Assembly: GCF_000585355.1 (NCBI RefSeq) | Contig: NZ_KK073873.1 | Location: forward strand, 522,703 to 586,702 | Source: Xylanibacter oryzae DSM 17970 | Lineage (GTDB): Bacteria > Bacteroidota > Bacteroidia > Bacteroidales > Bacteroidaceae | Length of the DNA: 64,000 nucleotides | Direction: 5' to 3' | Part shown: positions 7,719 to 15,638 of the stretch, piece after piece | How the letters are laid out: the number at the start of each line of letters is the position of its first letter | Numbering within the stretch: the first letter of the stretch is position 1 | Position numbers and translations under genes: made by a program | The notes under the pieces: generated by a model | Told to the model about the DNA's origin: nothing | Seen by the model: the letters and a program-made list of their open reading frames with translations, nothing else | Databases searched by the model: none

Positions 7719-10334
7719 ATGAAAAGAATAATTTATAGAGTTCTATTGTTATCATGTTGCATATTTGCTTTCGGATATGTTTCTGCTGTAAAACGTGTGC
7801 AAAGGCAGAAATATGCTGAAAAAGATACAACTCAGCGCATATTTATATATTCGCCTGGAGAAAATGAAGGATTGCATTTAGCTTACTTCTTGTCTGATGG
7901 GCATGGAAAAGAGATAGGTCAATTGTGCTCGTCTGATTATTCTAGTTGGGGTTCTGAGAAAAAAATGTATTATCCTTATGTGGAGCAGGCTTGTGACGGC
8001 ACATTCCGTGCTGTATGGCAAGTAAATGATCATGCCCCGTGCTTTGCTGCTGCATACAGTGATGACCTTTTGACTTGGCGTCCGCAGGATTTCCCGCGAA
8101 TGTCTGTAAAAGAATGTCTTAAACCTGTTATATATCGTCATACAGGCAATTGCAAAAATGAAAAGGCTGGATTTGACATCGTTTTTTATACTAAAGATGG
8201 AATAGCGAGATGTACAACTGCTTCATTTGACTTCAGACATTTTTCGAGTGATGTGCGTGTAATGGATAATAGAAAATGCAAAACTAAAGATACACTGGAA
8301 ATAGGGACTAAAAAACAGATAGGTTATACATTCAGCATACCTAAAAATAAGTTGGATAACATACTTAAGTATTTTGCTTCTCTTAAAGAAAACGCTATCA
8401 GATGTAATGAAACAATGGTGGAAGATAGTGTTAAACTACTCCCTGACTTGCAGACAGTTACGATTGATGGGAAAAAATCTGTGAAGGCGACATTAACCAT
8501 TGATCAAACAAAGCAAAAGAAGATAAGTGAACATTTGATAGGTGTATTCTTTGAAGACCTCAGTTATGCAGCGGATGGCGGATTGTATGCAGAAATGATA
8601 CAGAACCGCGATTTTGAATACACTCCTAATGATCATAGAGGATGGAGTGCTACAACAGCATGGCATTGTTCATCACCGATTGATATAGAAGAGAATGAGC
8701 CGTTGAGCAAAAACAACCCACATTATGTTGTAGTGGGGAAGGATACCTTGTGCAATGAAGGTTGGGATGGAATAGCTATAAAAGCAGCGGAAAAATATGA
8801 TTTCAGCTTTTATGTACGTAATATTGATAAGAATAAGAAGTCTTTTACGATAGCCTTGACAGACAGCAATGGCAAAATATTGTCAGAATCAAAAATAAAA
8901 ACATCTGGTAAGCAATGGAATAAATATTCTTCAACGCTAACAGCCTCTGCTACAAATGACAAAGCAAAACTAATGATAGTTTCAAGTAATAATGCAAAAG
9001 CTGCTGTTGATATGGTAAGCCTTTTTCCTCAGAATACGTTTCATGGAAGAAAAAATGGTCTGCGTAAAGATCTTGCAGATACTATAGCAGCATTACATCC
9101 AAAGTTCGTAAGATTTCCAGGTGGTTGTATGAGCCATGGAGACGGAATAGATAATATCTATCATTGGAACAATACTATAGGTGAGCTTTATGATCGTAAA
9201 CCAGACCGTAATATATGGAATTATCACCAAACCAGAGGTTTAGGATTCTATGAGTATTTCCAGTTTTGTGAAGACATCGGCGCAGAACCATTACCTGTAT
9301 TGGCGGCTGGCGTACCTTGTCAAAACTCAGTCGCAGACGAATCAGGATATGGCGGTCAGCAGGGAGGCATAAACATGTCTGAAATGCCGATTTACTGTCA
9401 GGAAATACTTGATATGATAGATTGGGCTAATGGTGACCCGCATACAAGTAAATGGGCTAAGATGCGTGCTGAAGCAGGGCATCCTGCACCATTCAATCTA
9501 AAATATATTGGTATTGGCAATGAAGATATAATATCTACTGTTTTTGAAGAACGTTTCCTTATGATTGCTAAGGCCGTTAAGGAAAAATATCCTGATATTA
9601 CACTGTGTGGTACAGTGGGGCCATTTCATTATCCTTCATCAGATTATATAGAAGGCTGGAAATTTGCAAAAGATAATAAGAAATATGTTGACATGGTTGA
9701 TGAGCACTATTATGAAAGTACCGGCTGGTTTATGAATAATCAGTCATACTATGATAATTATGATAGGAATGCTCCCAAAGTATATATAGGTGAATATGCG
9801 GCAAATACGTATCCTAAGGCAAGTAACGTTGAAGTGGCTTTGGCAGAGGCCATGCATCTTTGCAATGTAGAAAGGAATGCTGATGTTGTGTATATGACAT
9901 CGTATGCTCCACTCTTGTCAAAGGATAAACACCAGAACTGGCATCCTGATATGATATACTTTAATAACACAAGTATAAGGACCTCTCCAAGTTACGAAAC
10001 GCAAAGATTATTTTCAGTTTCTTCTGGAGACAAATATATCTCATCTTCGTTATCTGCAGATAGTATTGTGAAGCACCGTGTAGCAGCAAGTGTGGTAGAA
10101 GATTCCAAGTCGGGTAATGTATACATTAAGATTGTCAATGCTATGCCTGTACAATTATCATTGAACGTTGATGGAATGGAATTGGCAAATAATATAAAAT
10201 ATGAAGGTTTTGAAGGTAGTCCAAAAGATTTAAAGGAAAAACGGATTATCGGTATATATACATTTAACAACAATGATTGGGTTATTGCCATTCCGGCATA
10301 TAGTGTACGAATAATTAATATAAAAAATAAATAG
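7719..10334 (+). CDS. secreted GH51 alpha-L-arabinofuranosidase with N-terminal propeller-like segment
   Basis: This 871-residue protein has a signal peptide (about 1-23) and is probably periplasmic. Residues about 40-190 resemble a fragment of a GH43/sialidase-type beta-propeller (DGTFRAVWQVNDHAPCFAAA, then DDLLTW) without recognisable catalytic residues. From about residue 255 it is GH51: LIGVFFEDLSYAADGGLYAEM, then VRFPGGCMSHGDG. The acid/base Glu is in YIGIGNED at about residue 602 and the nucleophile Glu in VYIGEYAAN at about 692. A C-terminal beta-sandwich follows. The family removes alpha-L-arabinofuranosyl side chains from arabinan or arabinoxylan. The gene stands alone with its own promoter and is not part of the mannan cluster. 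Confidence 0.92.
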   Translation: MKRIIYRVLLLSCCIFAFGYVSAVKRVQRQKYAEKDTTQRIFIYSPGENEGLHLAYFLSDGHGKEIGQLCSSDYSSWGSEKKMYYPYVEQACDGTFRAVWQVNDHAPCFAAAYSDDLLTWRPQDFPRMSVKECLKPVIYRHTGNCKNEKAGFDIVFYTKDGIARCTTASFDFRHFSSDVRVMDNRKCKTKDTLEIGTKKQIGYTFSIPKNKLDNILKYFASLKENAIRCNETMVEDSVKLLPDLQTVTIDGKKSVKATLTIDQTKQKKISEHLIGVFFEDLSYAADGGLYAEMIQNRDFEYTPNDHRGWSATTAWHCSSPIDIEENEPLSKNNPHYVVVGKDTLCNEGWDGIAIKAAEKYDFSFYVRNIDKNKKSFTIALTDSNGKILSESKIKTSGKQWNKYSSTLTASATNDKAKLMIVSSNNAKAAVDMVSLFPQNTFHGRKNGLRKDLADTIAALHPKFVRFPGGCMSHGDGIDNIYHWNNTIGELYDRKPDRNIWNYHQTRGLGFYEYFQFCEDIGAEPLPVLAAGVPCQNSVADESGYGGQQGGINMSEMPIYCQEILDMIDWANGDPHTSKWAKMRAEAGHPAPFNLKYIGIGNEDIISTVFEERFLMIAKAVKEKYPDITLCGTVGPFHYPSSDYIEGWKFAKDNKKYVDMVDEHYYESTGWFMNNQSYYDNYDRNAPKVYIGEYAANTYPKASNVEVALAEAMHLCNVERNADVVYMTSYAPLLSKDKHQNWHPDMIYFNNTSIRTSPSYETQRLFSVSSGDKYISSSLSADSIVKHRVAASVVEDSKSGNVYIKIVNAMPVQLSLNVDGMELANNIKYEGFEGSPKDLKEKRIIGIYTFNNNDWVIAIPAYSVRIINIKNK

Positions 10335-10336
10335 AT

Positions 10337-10528
10337 ATGATTCAAATAATAATAGTTTCTATAGTAATTTTAGCAGCCGTATTTTATGCGTCTTATCTTA
10401 TAGTGCAGGCGATAAAAAATGCGAATGATCCTTGCTCAGGTTGCGCTGGGTGTGCTTTACATGACCAACTTATTAAGAAACGTAAGGATGGAATGAAAAA
10501 GCCAATTTGTTTTAATAAAAAACAATGA
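10337..10528 (+). CDS. FeoB-associated Cys-rich membrane protein
   Basis: This 63-residue protein has one N-terminal membrane helix (about 1-24) followed by NDPCSGCAGCALHDQL and a late Cys in KPICFNKK. This arrangement matches the small FeoB-associated Cys-rich family, usually encoded beside the ferrous iron transporter FeoB. Here no feoA or feoB is present. The gene follows the GH51 stop by 2 bp, so it should share that transcript. A role in iron handling is family knowledge; the pairing with an arabinofuranosidase is odd. Confidence 0.8.
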   Translation: MIQIIIVSIVILAAVFYASYLIVQAIKNANDPCSGCAGCALHDQLIKKRKDGMKKPICFNKKQ

Positions 10529-10532
10529 AAAA

Positions 10533-10564
10533 TTTGTGGGAATGAAATAAAAATATTACCTTTG
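10533..10564 (+). promoter_or_regulatory. promoter of tRNA-Cys
   Basis: TTTG at 10533-10536 and TACCTTTG at 10557-10564 are separated by 20 bp, a textbook Bacteroidetes promoter, 35 bp before the mature tRNA. Confidence 0.8.
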
Positions 10565-10598
10565 CAACCGCAATCAGAAATGATAGCGCCTGCAAAAT

Positions 10599-10669
10599 GG
10601 TACCTTGGCCGATCGGTTAGGTAACGGTCTGCAAAACCGTGCAGGGCAGTTCGACTCTGCCAGGTACCT
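10599..10669 (+). tRNA. tRNA-Cys(GCA)
   Basis: Acceptor arms GGTACCT (10599-10605) and AGGTACC (10662-10668) pair perfectly. The anticodon stem ACGGT/ACCGT frames loop CTGCAAA with anticodon GCA at 10631-10633. The T arm is GGCAG-TTCGACT-CTGCC. The discriminator base is T (U73), as expected for cysteine. CCA is not encoded. The length is 71 nt. Confidence 0.97.
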
Positions 10670-10675
10670 CTCAAT

Positions 10676-10712
10676 AAAATCGGAAACTTTTATAAAAGGT
10701 TTCCGATTTTCT
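10676..10712 (+). terminator. terminator after tRNA-Cys
   Basis: AAAATCGGAAAC (10676-10687) pairs with GTTTCCGATTTT (10699-10710) around an AT-rich loop that can itself pair (CTTTT/AAAAG). A short T-rich run follows. Confidence 0.8.
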
Positions 10713-10783
10713 GTTTATATTATATCTTTAAACAATTTGGATTGCATCGTAATGATGAAAATAATAGATTTATATTATTGAAT

Positions 10784-10812
10784 ATAAAAAAGGATACCTT
10801 TGCGGTATCCTT
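10784..10812 (-). terminator. terminator of the YkvA-like gene
   Basis: AAGGATACC (10790-10798) and GGTATCCTT (10804-10812) form a 9-bp stem with a 5-nt loop. On the minus strand the stem is followed by a U tract (complement of the A run 10785-10790). Confidence 0.85.
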
Positions 10813-10834
10813 AATTATAATGTAATTAAATTGA

Positions 10835-11218
10835 TTATTCGAATATGTTATTAATTTCCTTCATCTCATCTTCGTCAAACCATTTTTTGAGTTTCGATTT
10901 TGCTTTTTCCTTAATGTCTTCAGATACATTACCCCATACCTTTTTTAAGACGAAGATCAGCACTGCAAAATCATCAGACAGACCCATAATAGGAATTGCG
11001 TCAGGTATTGCATCAATAGGACTGATAAAATAGCCTAATGCCGCAATAATCATGGCCTTATCTTTAATTGGCACTTTGTCGCTTTGCAGCGTATAGAATA
11101 AAATCAGAGCTGAATAGACTAATTTGGCACCAGCCATTTTTGCTATTCTTGCTATCTTATCGACAAATCCATTAGCAGTAAATTTGTTAGCATAAGACAT
11201 GAAATCAGGTAGTTCCAT
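10835..11218 (-). CDS. YkvA/DUF1232 family membrane-associated protein
   Basis: This 127-residue protein contains the DUF1232 signature: ALGYFISPIDAIPDAIPIMG followed by LSDDFAVLIFVLKKV, in which the SPIDxIPD core is characteristic of YkvA proteins. The core is a hydrophobic hairpin likely in the inner membrane. The C-terminus is charged (KLKKWFDEDEMKEI). No biochemical role is established for the family. It is transcribed alone, between two terminators. Confidence 0.85.
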   Translation of the reverse strand: MELPDFMSYANKFTANGFVDKIARIAKMAGAKLVYSALILFYTLQSDKVPIKDKAMIIAALGYFISPIDAIPDAIPIMGLSDDFAVLIFVLKKVWGNVSEDIKEKAKSKLKKWFDEDEMKEINNIFE

Positions 11219-11253
11219 ATTTGCGTTTCTTTAGTTGTTTTTATATAAGGCTA

Positions 11254-11284
11254 CAAATTTACAAAAAATCCCTGCCATTACAAA
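11254..11284 (-). promoter_or_regulatory. promoter of the YkvA-like gene, embedded in the ompA-family terminator
   Basis: On the minus strand TTTG (11284-11281) and TAAATTTG (11261-11254) are spaced by exactly 19 bp. The -33 element coincides with the loop of the upstream gene's terminator hairpin. Confidence 0.7.
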
Positions 11285-11302
11285 TTAATGACAGGGATTT
11301 TT
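11263..11302 (-). terminator. terminator of the OmpA-family gene
   Basis: TCCCTGCCATTA (11269-11280) and TAATGACAGGGA (11286-11297) pair with one mismatch around a 5-nt loop. The A run 11263-11268 becomes the U tract on the minus strand. Confidence 0.88.
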
Positions 11303-11323
11303 GTTATTTATAATAATCAGAGA

Positions 11324-12475
11324 TTATTTTGTCGTATCATTGAATGTTGCAACACGATTAAACTCAACCTCATCGAAGAGTTTGTCTGTAGCTCCAAGAC
11401 CCTCTGTTGTAATGCGATCTGCACTGATCTTGTATCTATTTACAAGAGCTTTTTTAACTATATTAGCACGTTCTTCAGAAAGTTTCTGATTGATTTCTTT
11501 AGAACCTTCTGGTGAAGCATAGCCACTCACCTTAACTTTTGCATCTTTGTGAGCCTTTAGATAGGTAGCAATCATAGAAATGCTAGCATACTGTGCAGGA
11601 TCAATAACACTCTTACCTTGACGGAAGATGACAGATGGCTGTAAGTTGGCAGCTACTGCTCTCGGTTTAGGTGTAGGTTTGTTCATACAATCTGTGAGCT
11701 GGGTCTGAAGATCAGCTATAGTTCTTTCTTTAGAAGCTAATTGCGTATCTTTCTCAGAGTTTGTATTACGAAGATCGTTGATCTTTGCATTTAAACCATC
11801 GATTTCAGCCTGATCACGTAGAGTTGCGATAGTAAAGTTGTTCGTACCGTTTGAGTTCTTAAACTTGTATACGATACCAGCATTTAACTGGAAAAATGAA
11901 TTGTTGATGTTGTACTTAATGCCATTCTCAATGCCATTAGAGTGAAGCATATAATTCATAGATGGCTCAAGGTAAATCTGCCAAGCTTTTTGTTCTCCAA
12001 GGTTGAATGCAAAATCAAGACCGGCTTTTGATGTCAGGCCATTTCCTTTTCCAGACATTAAAGCTCTGTTAGACTTTGTTCCATAAATATGGTCCCAACC
12101 AAAACCGTAAACAGCTATAACTTCAAATGGACGTGGCTGACCTTTGTATCCGCCAAACCAGTTGCTGAAGTTAACAGTTCCAAGGGCACTGACATTTGTG
12201 TTACGAACAAAAGTGCCATTTGATTTTCCAGGCTTATTTGAGAAGTAAGCATTGCCCTCAACAGCCATACCGAAGACAGGAGTAAAGTAGCGGCCAATAC
12301 GAAGGCCAGCATTAGGATTCAGGTTTTTGAACCAAGCATTATGTGTAGTAGCTGTTGACAATCCACCATTGATACCAATGTAGAAATTGTCAAAAGTCTT
12401 GCTCTCTGTAACAGTCTGAGCTGAAACAGAAGCCGTGATTGCGATTGCAGCAATAGATAGAACAAACTTTTTCAT
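11324..12475 (-). CDS. OmpA-family outer membrane protein
   Basis: This 383-residue protein has a signal peptide (about 1-19, ending SVSAQ). A beta-barrel-like segment follows to about residue 210 (IGINGGLSTATTHNAWF, RIGRYFTPVFGMAVEGN). Next come a short coiled coil (AEIDGLNAKINDLRN, then ASKERTIADLQTQL) and a C-terminal OmpA peptidoglycan-binding domain (KVKVSGYASPEGSKEIN, LSEERANIVKKAL). It should anchor the outer membrane to the cell wall. It has its own promoter and terminator, and its 45-nt leader suggests strong, separate expression. Confidence 0.92.
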   Translation of the reverse strand: MKKFVLSIAAIAITASVSAQTVTESKTFDNFYIGINGGLSTATTHNAWFKNLNPNAGLRIGRYFTPVFGMAVEGNAYFSNKPGKSNGTFVRNTNVSALGTVNFSNWFGGYKGQPRPFEVIAVYGFGWDHIYGTKSNRALMSGKGNGLTSKAGLDFAFNLGEQKAWQIYLEPSMNYMLHSNGIENGIKYNINNSFFQLNAGIVYKFKNSNGTNNFTIATLRDQAEIDGLNAKINDLRNTNSEKDTQLASKERTIADLQTQLTDCMNKPTPKPRAVAANLQPSVIFRQGKSVIDPAQYASISMIATYLKAHKDAKVKVSGYASPEGSKEINQKLSEERANIVKKALVNRYKISADRITTEGLGATDKLFDEVEFNRVATFNDTTK

Positions 12476-12527
12476 TTTTTTAAAATTAGTTAGTTATTAA
12501 TAAATGTTATCTAAAATTTAATTATCG

Positions 12528-12559
12528 CAAAGCTATGAAAAAAAATTGATATAACCAAA
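12528..12559 (-). promoter_or_regulatory. promoter of the OmpA-family gene
   Basis: On the minus strand TTTG (12559-12556), a 20-bp spacer and TAGCTTTG (12535-12528) form a good promoter about 50 bp before the start codon. Confidence 0.8.
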
Positions 12560-12572
12560 CAATATCTCCTGT

Positions 12573-12596
12573 ATTTTATGTCGTAGAGCATAAAAT
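12573..12596. repeat. inverted repeat between divergent ompA-family and cobU genes
   Basis: ATTTTATG (12573-12580) and CATAAAAT (12589-12596) are perfect 8-bp arms around an 8-bp spacer, just upstream of the ompA-family -33 box. It could be an operator, but it is short and AT-rich. The remainder of the 198-bp gap 12476-12673 shows only promoters, and no cobalamin riboswitch core is visible. Confidence 0.35.
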
Positions 12597-12660
12597 CCGT
12601 GTTAATGATTAAAAAAACTTTATATTATTCTTTTTATGGTGTTATAAATAGCTTTTTTAT

Positions 12661-12668
12661 TAAATTTG
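12661..12668 (+). promoter_or_regulatory. -7 box of the cobU promoter
   Basis: TAAATTTG ends only 5 bp before the cobU ATG (12674). If it is used, transcription would begin at or next to the start codon. No good TTTG -33 element is seen. Confidence 0.45.
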
Positions 12669-12673
12669 CACTT

Positions 12674-13201
12674 ATGAAGAGAATTATACTCATTACCGGT
12701 GGTCAAAGGTCAGGGAAAAGCAGATATGCCGAGACTTTGGCTTTAAGTAAAAGTTCAAATCCTGTTTATTTGGCAACTGCTCATATCTGGGACGAAGAAT
12801 TCAGACAAAGAGTACTTATACATCAACAGCGTAGGGGCAAAAATTGGACTAATATTGAGGAAGAGAAGTTTATAAGCAAGCACAATGTTTGTGGTAAGGT
12901 AGTTGTTATTGACTGCATCACTCTGTGGTGCACTAATTTTTTCTTTAATCGGCAGGCTGCTGAATGGGACCAGCCGTCTGTTGACGATGCTCTTGATAAT
13001 ATCAAAAGTGAGTTTGATAAGTTTACAGACCAAGATGCAACTTTTATTTTCGTAACCAATGAAATAGGAAGTGGTGGTGTCAGTGATAATCTTATACAAC
13101 GCCGTTTTACAGATTTGGAAGGATGGATGAACCAATATGTAGCATCTAAATCAGATGAGGTGATACTCATGGTCAGTGGTATTCCTGTGAAAATAAAGTA
13201 G
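12674..13201 (+). CDS. cobU: adenosylcobinamide kinase / adenosylcobinamide-phosphate guanylyltransferase
   Basis: This 175-residue protein phosphorylates adenosylcobinamide and transfers GMP to give AdoCbi-GDP. The P-loop GGQRSGKS is at residues 9-16 and is followed by R(Y)AE. The middle contains VVVIDCITLWCTNFF and the C-terminal part VTNEIGSGGV, all CobU hallmarks. I chose ATG 12674 because the family begins directly with the strand leading to the P-loop; the frame is open back to 12599 but that extension is unrelated. It heads the cobU-cobT-cobS-cobC cluster. Confidence 0.94.
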   Translation: MKRIILITGGQRSGKSRYAETLALSKSSNPVYLATAHIWDEEFRQRVLIHQQRRGKNWTNIEEEKFISKHNVCGKVVVIDCITLWCTNFFFNRQAAEWDQPSVDDALDNIKSEFDKFTDQDATFIFVTNEIGSGGVSDNLIQRRFTDLEGWMNQYVASKSDEVILMVSGIPVKIK

Positions 13202-13221
13202 TATGTTAGTTATAATAAGTT

Positions 13222-14268
13222 ATGAAAAAGTTTAAAATAAAATCTCCTGTTATGGATATTTGTAAAGCCATTCAGGATAAAATAGACAATCTTAATAAGC
13301 CTAAGGGTTCTTTAGGCAGACTTGAAAGCCTTGCTTTGCAGATATGTCTTATAGAACAAAAGTTGGAACCTACATTGCATAATCCATTTCATATATTGTT
13401 TGGTGCAGATCATGGCATTGAAAAAGAGCATGTAAGTGTATCTCCAAGAGAGATTACATGGCAGCAGATGATAAATTTTACTCATGGCGGCGGGGGCGTA
13501 AATATGTTTTGTAGACAACATGGGTTTAATTTGAAAATCGTAGATGTTGGTGTTGACTATGATTTGTCTTCTTATAAAGGAATACTGAACTATAAAATAG
13601 CAGGAGGTACAAATAATTTCTTATATGGTCCTGCCATGACTAATGAACAGTTTAATAAAGCCATTAATATTGGTTCTTCATTAGTCTTTGATTGCTACAA
13701 TGAAGGATGTGACGTGATAAGTCTTGGCGAGATGGGAATAGCCAATACTTCTCCATCTAGTATATGGATGAGTCTTTTTGGAAATATCCCATTAGACGAG
13801 TGTATAGGAGCTGGTGCTGGACTGGACAAAAAAGGTATTGATCATAAAAGAGAAGTATTACATCAGTCGGTTGATAACTTTATCAATAAATATAAGGATA
13901 CAGATGCTGAAAGCATCATCAGATATTTTGGGGGATTTGAAATGGTTGCTGCTATAGGTGCGATGCTCAGAGCAGCTGAGTTGCATCTGATAATATTAGT
14001 TGATGGATTCATAATGAGCGCATGCATGCTAGCAGCCAGTAAACTCTACCCGGATGTATTGGAATATGCTATATTTGGACATTGTGGAGACGAAACGGGA
14101 CATAAAAAGATGCTTCATCTAATGAATGCCAAACCACTTTTGAATCTAGGTTTACGGTTGGGTGAGGGTACAGGTGCAATCTGTGCATTCCCTATACTTG
14201 ATAGTGCTGTAAGGATGATGAATGAAATGAATAACTTTGAAAATGCAAATATCACTAAATACTTCTAA
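13222..14268 (+). CDS. cobT: nicotinate-nucleotide:dimethylbenzimidazole phosphoribosyltransferase
   Basis: CobT makes alpha-ribazole phosphate from NaMN and a benzimidazole-type base, activating the lower ligand of cobalamin. The 348-residue length is normal. Motifs are NKPKGSLGRLE near the N-terminus, FGADHGI, GEMGIANTSPSS, and the catalytic-Glu region LGEGTGA with Glu at about residue 315. cobS begins inside the 3' end of this gene (26-bp overlap), which implies coupled translation. Whether dimethylbenzimidazole or another base is used cannot be read here. Confidence 0.95.
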   Translation: MKKFKIKSPVMDICKAIQDKIDNLNKPKGSLGRLESLALQICLIEQKLEPTLHNPFHILFGADHGIEKEHVSVSPREITWQQMINFTHGGGGVNMFCRQHGFNLKIVDVGVDYDLSSYKGILNYKIAGGTNNFLYGPAMTNEQFNKAINIGSSLVFDCYNEGCDVISLGEMGIANTSPSSIWMSLFGNIPLDECIGAGAGLDKKGIDHKREVLHQSVDNFINKYKDTDAESIIRYFGGFEMVAAIGAMLRAAELHLIILVDGFIMSACMLAASKLYPDVLEYAIFGHCGDETGHKKMLHLMNAKPLLNLGLRLGEGTGAICAFPILDSAVRMMNEMNNFENANITKYF

Positions 14269-15055
14269 ATGGTATGATAATATCTGGGCCGCCTTGATAT
14301 TTTTTACCCGGTTGCCTTTCTGGAGATTACATCAACCTCCAAAGGATTGTTTTAAAACTGTTGTTGAACATTGGCCTTTAGTAGGATGGCTTACCGGTGG
14401 AATTATGGCTGCAGTGTTATACTTTTCAAGTATGATATTTCCTTACCCAATAGCTGTGCTTCTTGCTATATCCGTGAGGTTACTCATAACAGGTGCATTG
14501 CATGAAGACGGACTGACTGACTTTTTTGACGGATTCGGAGGTGGAGGAAATAACCGCCAGTGTATATTGGATATAATGAAAGATTCAAGAATTGGTACTT
14601 ATGGCGTAGTAGGGATAATAATGTATGGTCTGCTACTTTTTTTCTCTCTTTCAAGTATGCCTGTAAGATTGGCCTCGTTTGTTATAATAGCTGCTGACCC
14701 TTTTTCAAAAATGGTTGCAGGACAGATCATAATGATGATGCCTTATGCAAGGACAGAAGAAGAGGCAAAAGCAAAAGTAGTGTATCGGAATATTAACATT
14801 AAGGCAGGTATAAGTCTCGCAGTTCAAGGACTGTTGCCGTTAGCTTTACTATTTTATTTGGAGCCGGCTTTGATGCTTGTTAACTGGCAGTGGATAATAT
14901 TTGTACCTTGTCTTGTAATGTATTTCTTATACTTAATGATATGGAGAAAGTTGCGTGGATATACAGGTGATTGCTGTGGAGCTCTGTTCCTTCTTATAGA
15001 ATTAAGTTTTTATCTTACAATTGTAATGTTGATTACTATTAATGCTAAAATGTAA
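14243..15055 (+). CDS. cobS: adenosylcobinamide-GDP ribazoletransferase (cobalamin synthase)
   Basis: This 270-residue inner-membrane enzyme joins AdoCbi-GDP and alpha-ribazole (phosphate). The diagnostic acidic motif GALHEDGLTDFFDGFGGGG lies near residue 90 and is followed by DSRIGTYGV. Several hydrophobic segments follow. The start is ATG 14243, which overlaps cobT by 26 bp; a TTG two codons earlier is less likely. cobC begins 9 bp after the stop. Confidence 0.94.
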   Translation: MQISLNTSKWYDNIWAALIFFTRLPFWRLHQPPKDCFKTVVEHWPLVGWLTGGIMAAVLYFSSMIFPYPIAVLLAISVRLLITGALHEDGLTDFFDGFGGGGNNRQCILDIMKDSRIGTYGVVGIIMYGLLLFFSLSSMPVRLASFVIIAADPFSKMVAGQIIMMMPYARTEEEAKAKVVYRNINIKAGISLAVQGLLPLALLFYLEPALMLVNWQWIIFVPCLVMYFLYLMIWRKLRGYTGDCCGALFLLIELSFYLTIVMLITINAKM

Positions 15056-15064
15056 TATATATCA

Positions 15065-15598
15065 ATGGAAATAGTGTTGATAAGACATACCAAAGTTGGC
15101 GTTCCTAAAGGAACTTGTTACGGTTGGAGCGATGTTCCACTGGCAGATACCTTTTTGGAGGAAGCAACCGAAACAAAGGCCAATCTTGAAAAAATAAAAA
15201 TGAATTTTGATAAAGTCTATTCGTCACCTTTATCCAGAGCGGAAAAATTAGCCGAGTACTGTGGGTATCCCGATGCAGAAAGAGATGACAGACTGAAAGA
15301 AATGAATATGGGCGATTGGGAAATGCAGAAATATGATGAGATACAAGATGAAGCTTTGCAATTGTGGTTTAATGATTACATGCATCTAGCAGCAACCAAT
15401 GGAGAAAGTTTTCCTATTATGTATGCCAGAGTTGCCGGATTCCTGGATGAACTTAAGAAAAAACCGTATAAAAAAGTCGCTATCTTTGCACATGGTGGTG
15501 TATTGATCTGTGCAGGTGTGTATGGAGGACTATTTCCTGTGGAAGACTGTTTTAGTCATCTTACAACTTACGGTGGTATAGAAACTATAACTATATAA
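15065..15598 (+). CDS. cobC: alpha-ribazole phosphatase (histidine phosphatase family)
   Basis: This 177-residue protein has the phosphohistidine motif LIRHTKV (His8) and a second catalytic His in IFAHGGVL. The CYGWSDVPL segment and SSPLSRAEKLAEY are typical of CobC-like phosphoglycerate-mutase relatives. Its position as last gene of cobUTSC supports removal of phosphate from alpha-ribazole phosphate or cobalamin phosphate. Sequence alone could not exclude another small phosphatase; context decides. Confidence 0.87.
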   Translation: MEIVLIRHTKVGVPKGTCYGWSDVPLADTFLEEATETKANLEKIKMNFDKVYSSPLSRAEKLAEYCGYPDAERDDRLKEMNMGDWEMQKYDEIQDEALQLWFNDYMHLAATNGESFPIMYARVAGFLDELKKKPYKKVAIFAHGGVLICAGVYGGLFPVEDCFSHLTTYGGIETITI

Positions 15599-15638
15599 TT
15601 AATTAGCCCCTTAAAGTGGGGCTAATTAATCTTATTTT
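15598..15638. terminator. bidirectional terminator between cobC and trpA
   Basis: ATTAATTAGCCCC (15598-15610) and GGGGCTAATTAAT (15618-15630) form a perfect 13-bp stem with a 7-nt loop. T-rich sequence follows on the plus side (15631-15640). It serves the two convergent operons. Confidence 0.9.

Noticed and set aside
12476-12673. Cobalamin riboswitch before cobU.
   Set aside because: No conserved core was recognised, and the -7 box next to the ATG leaves no room for a leader.
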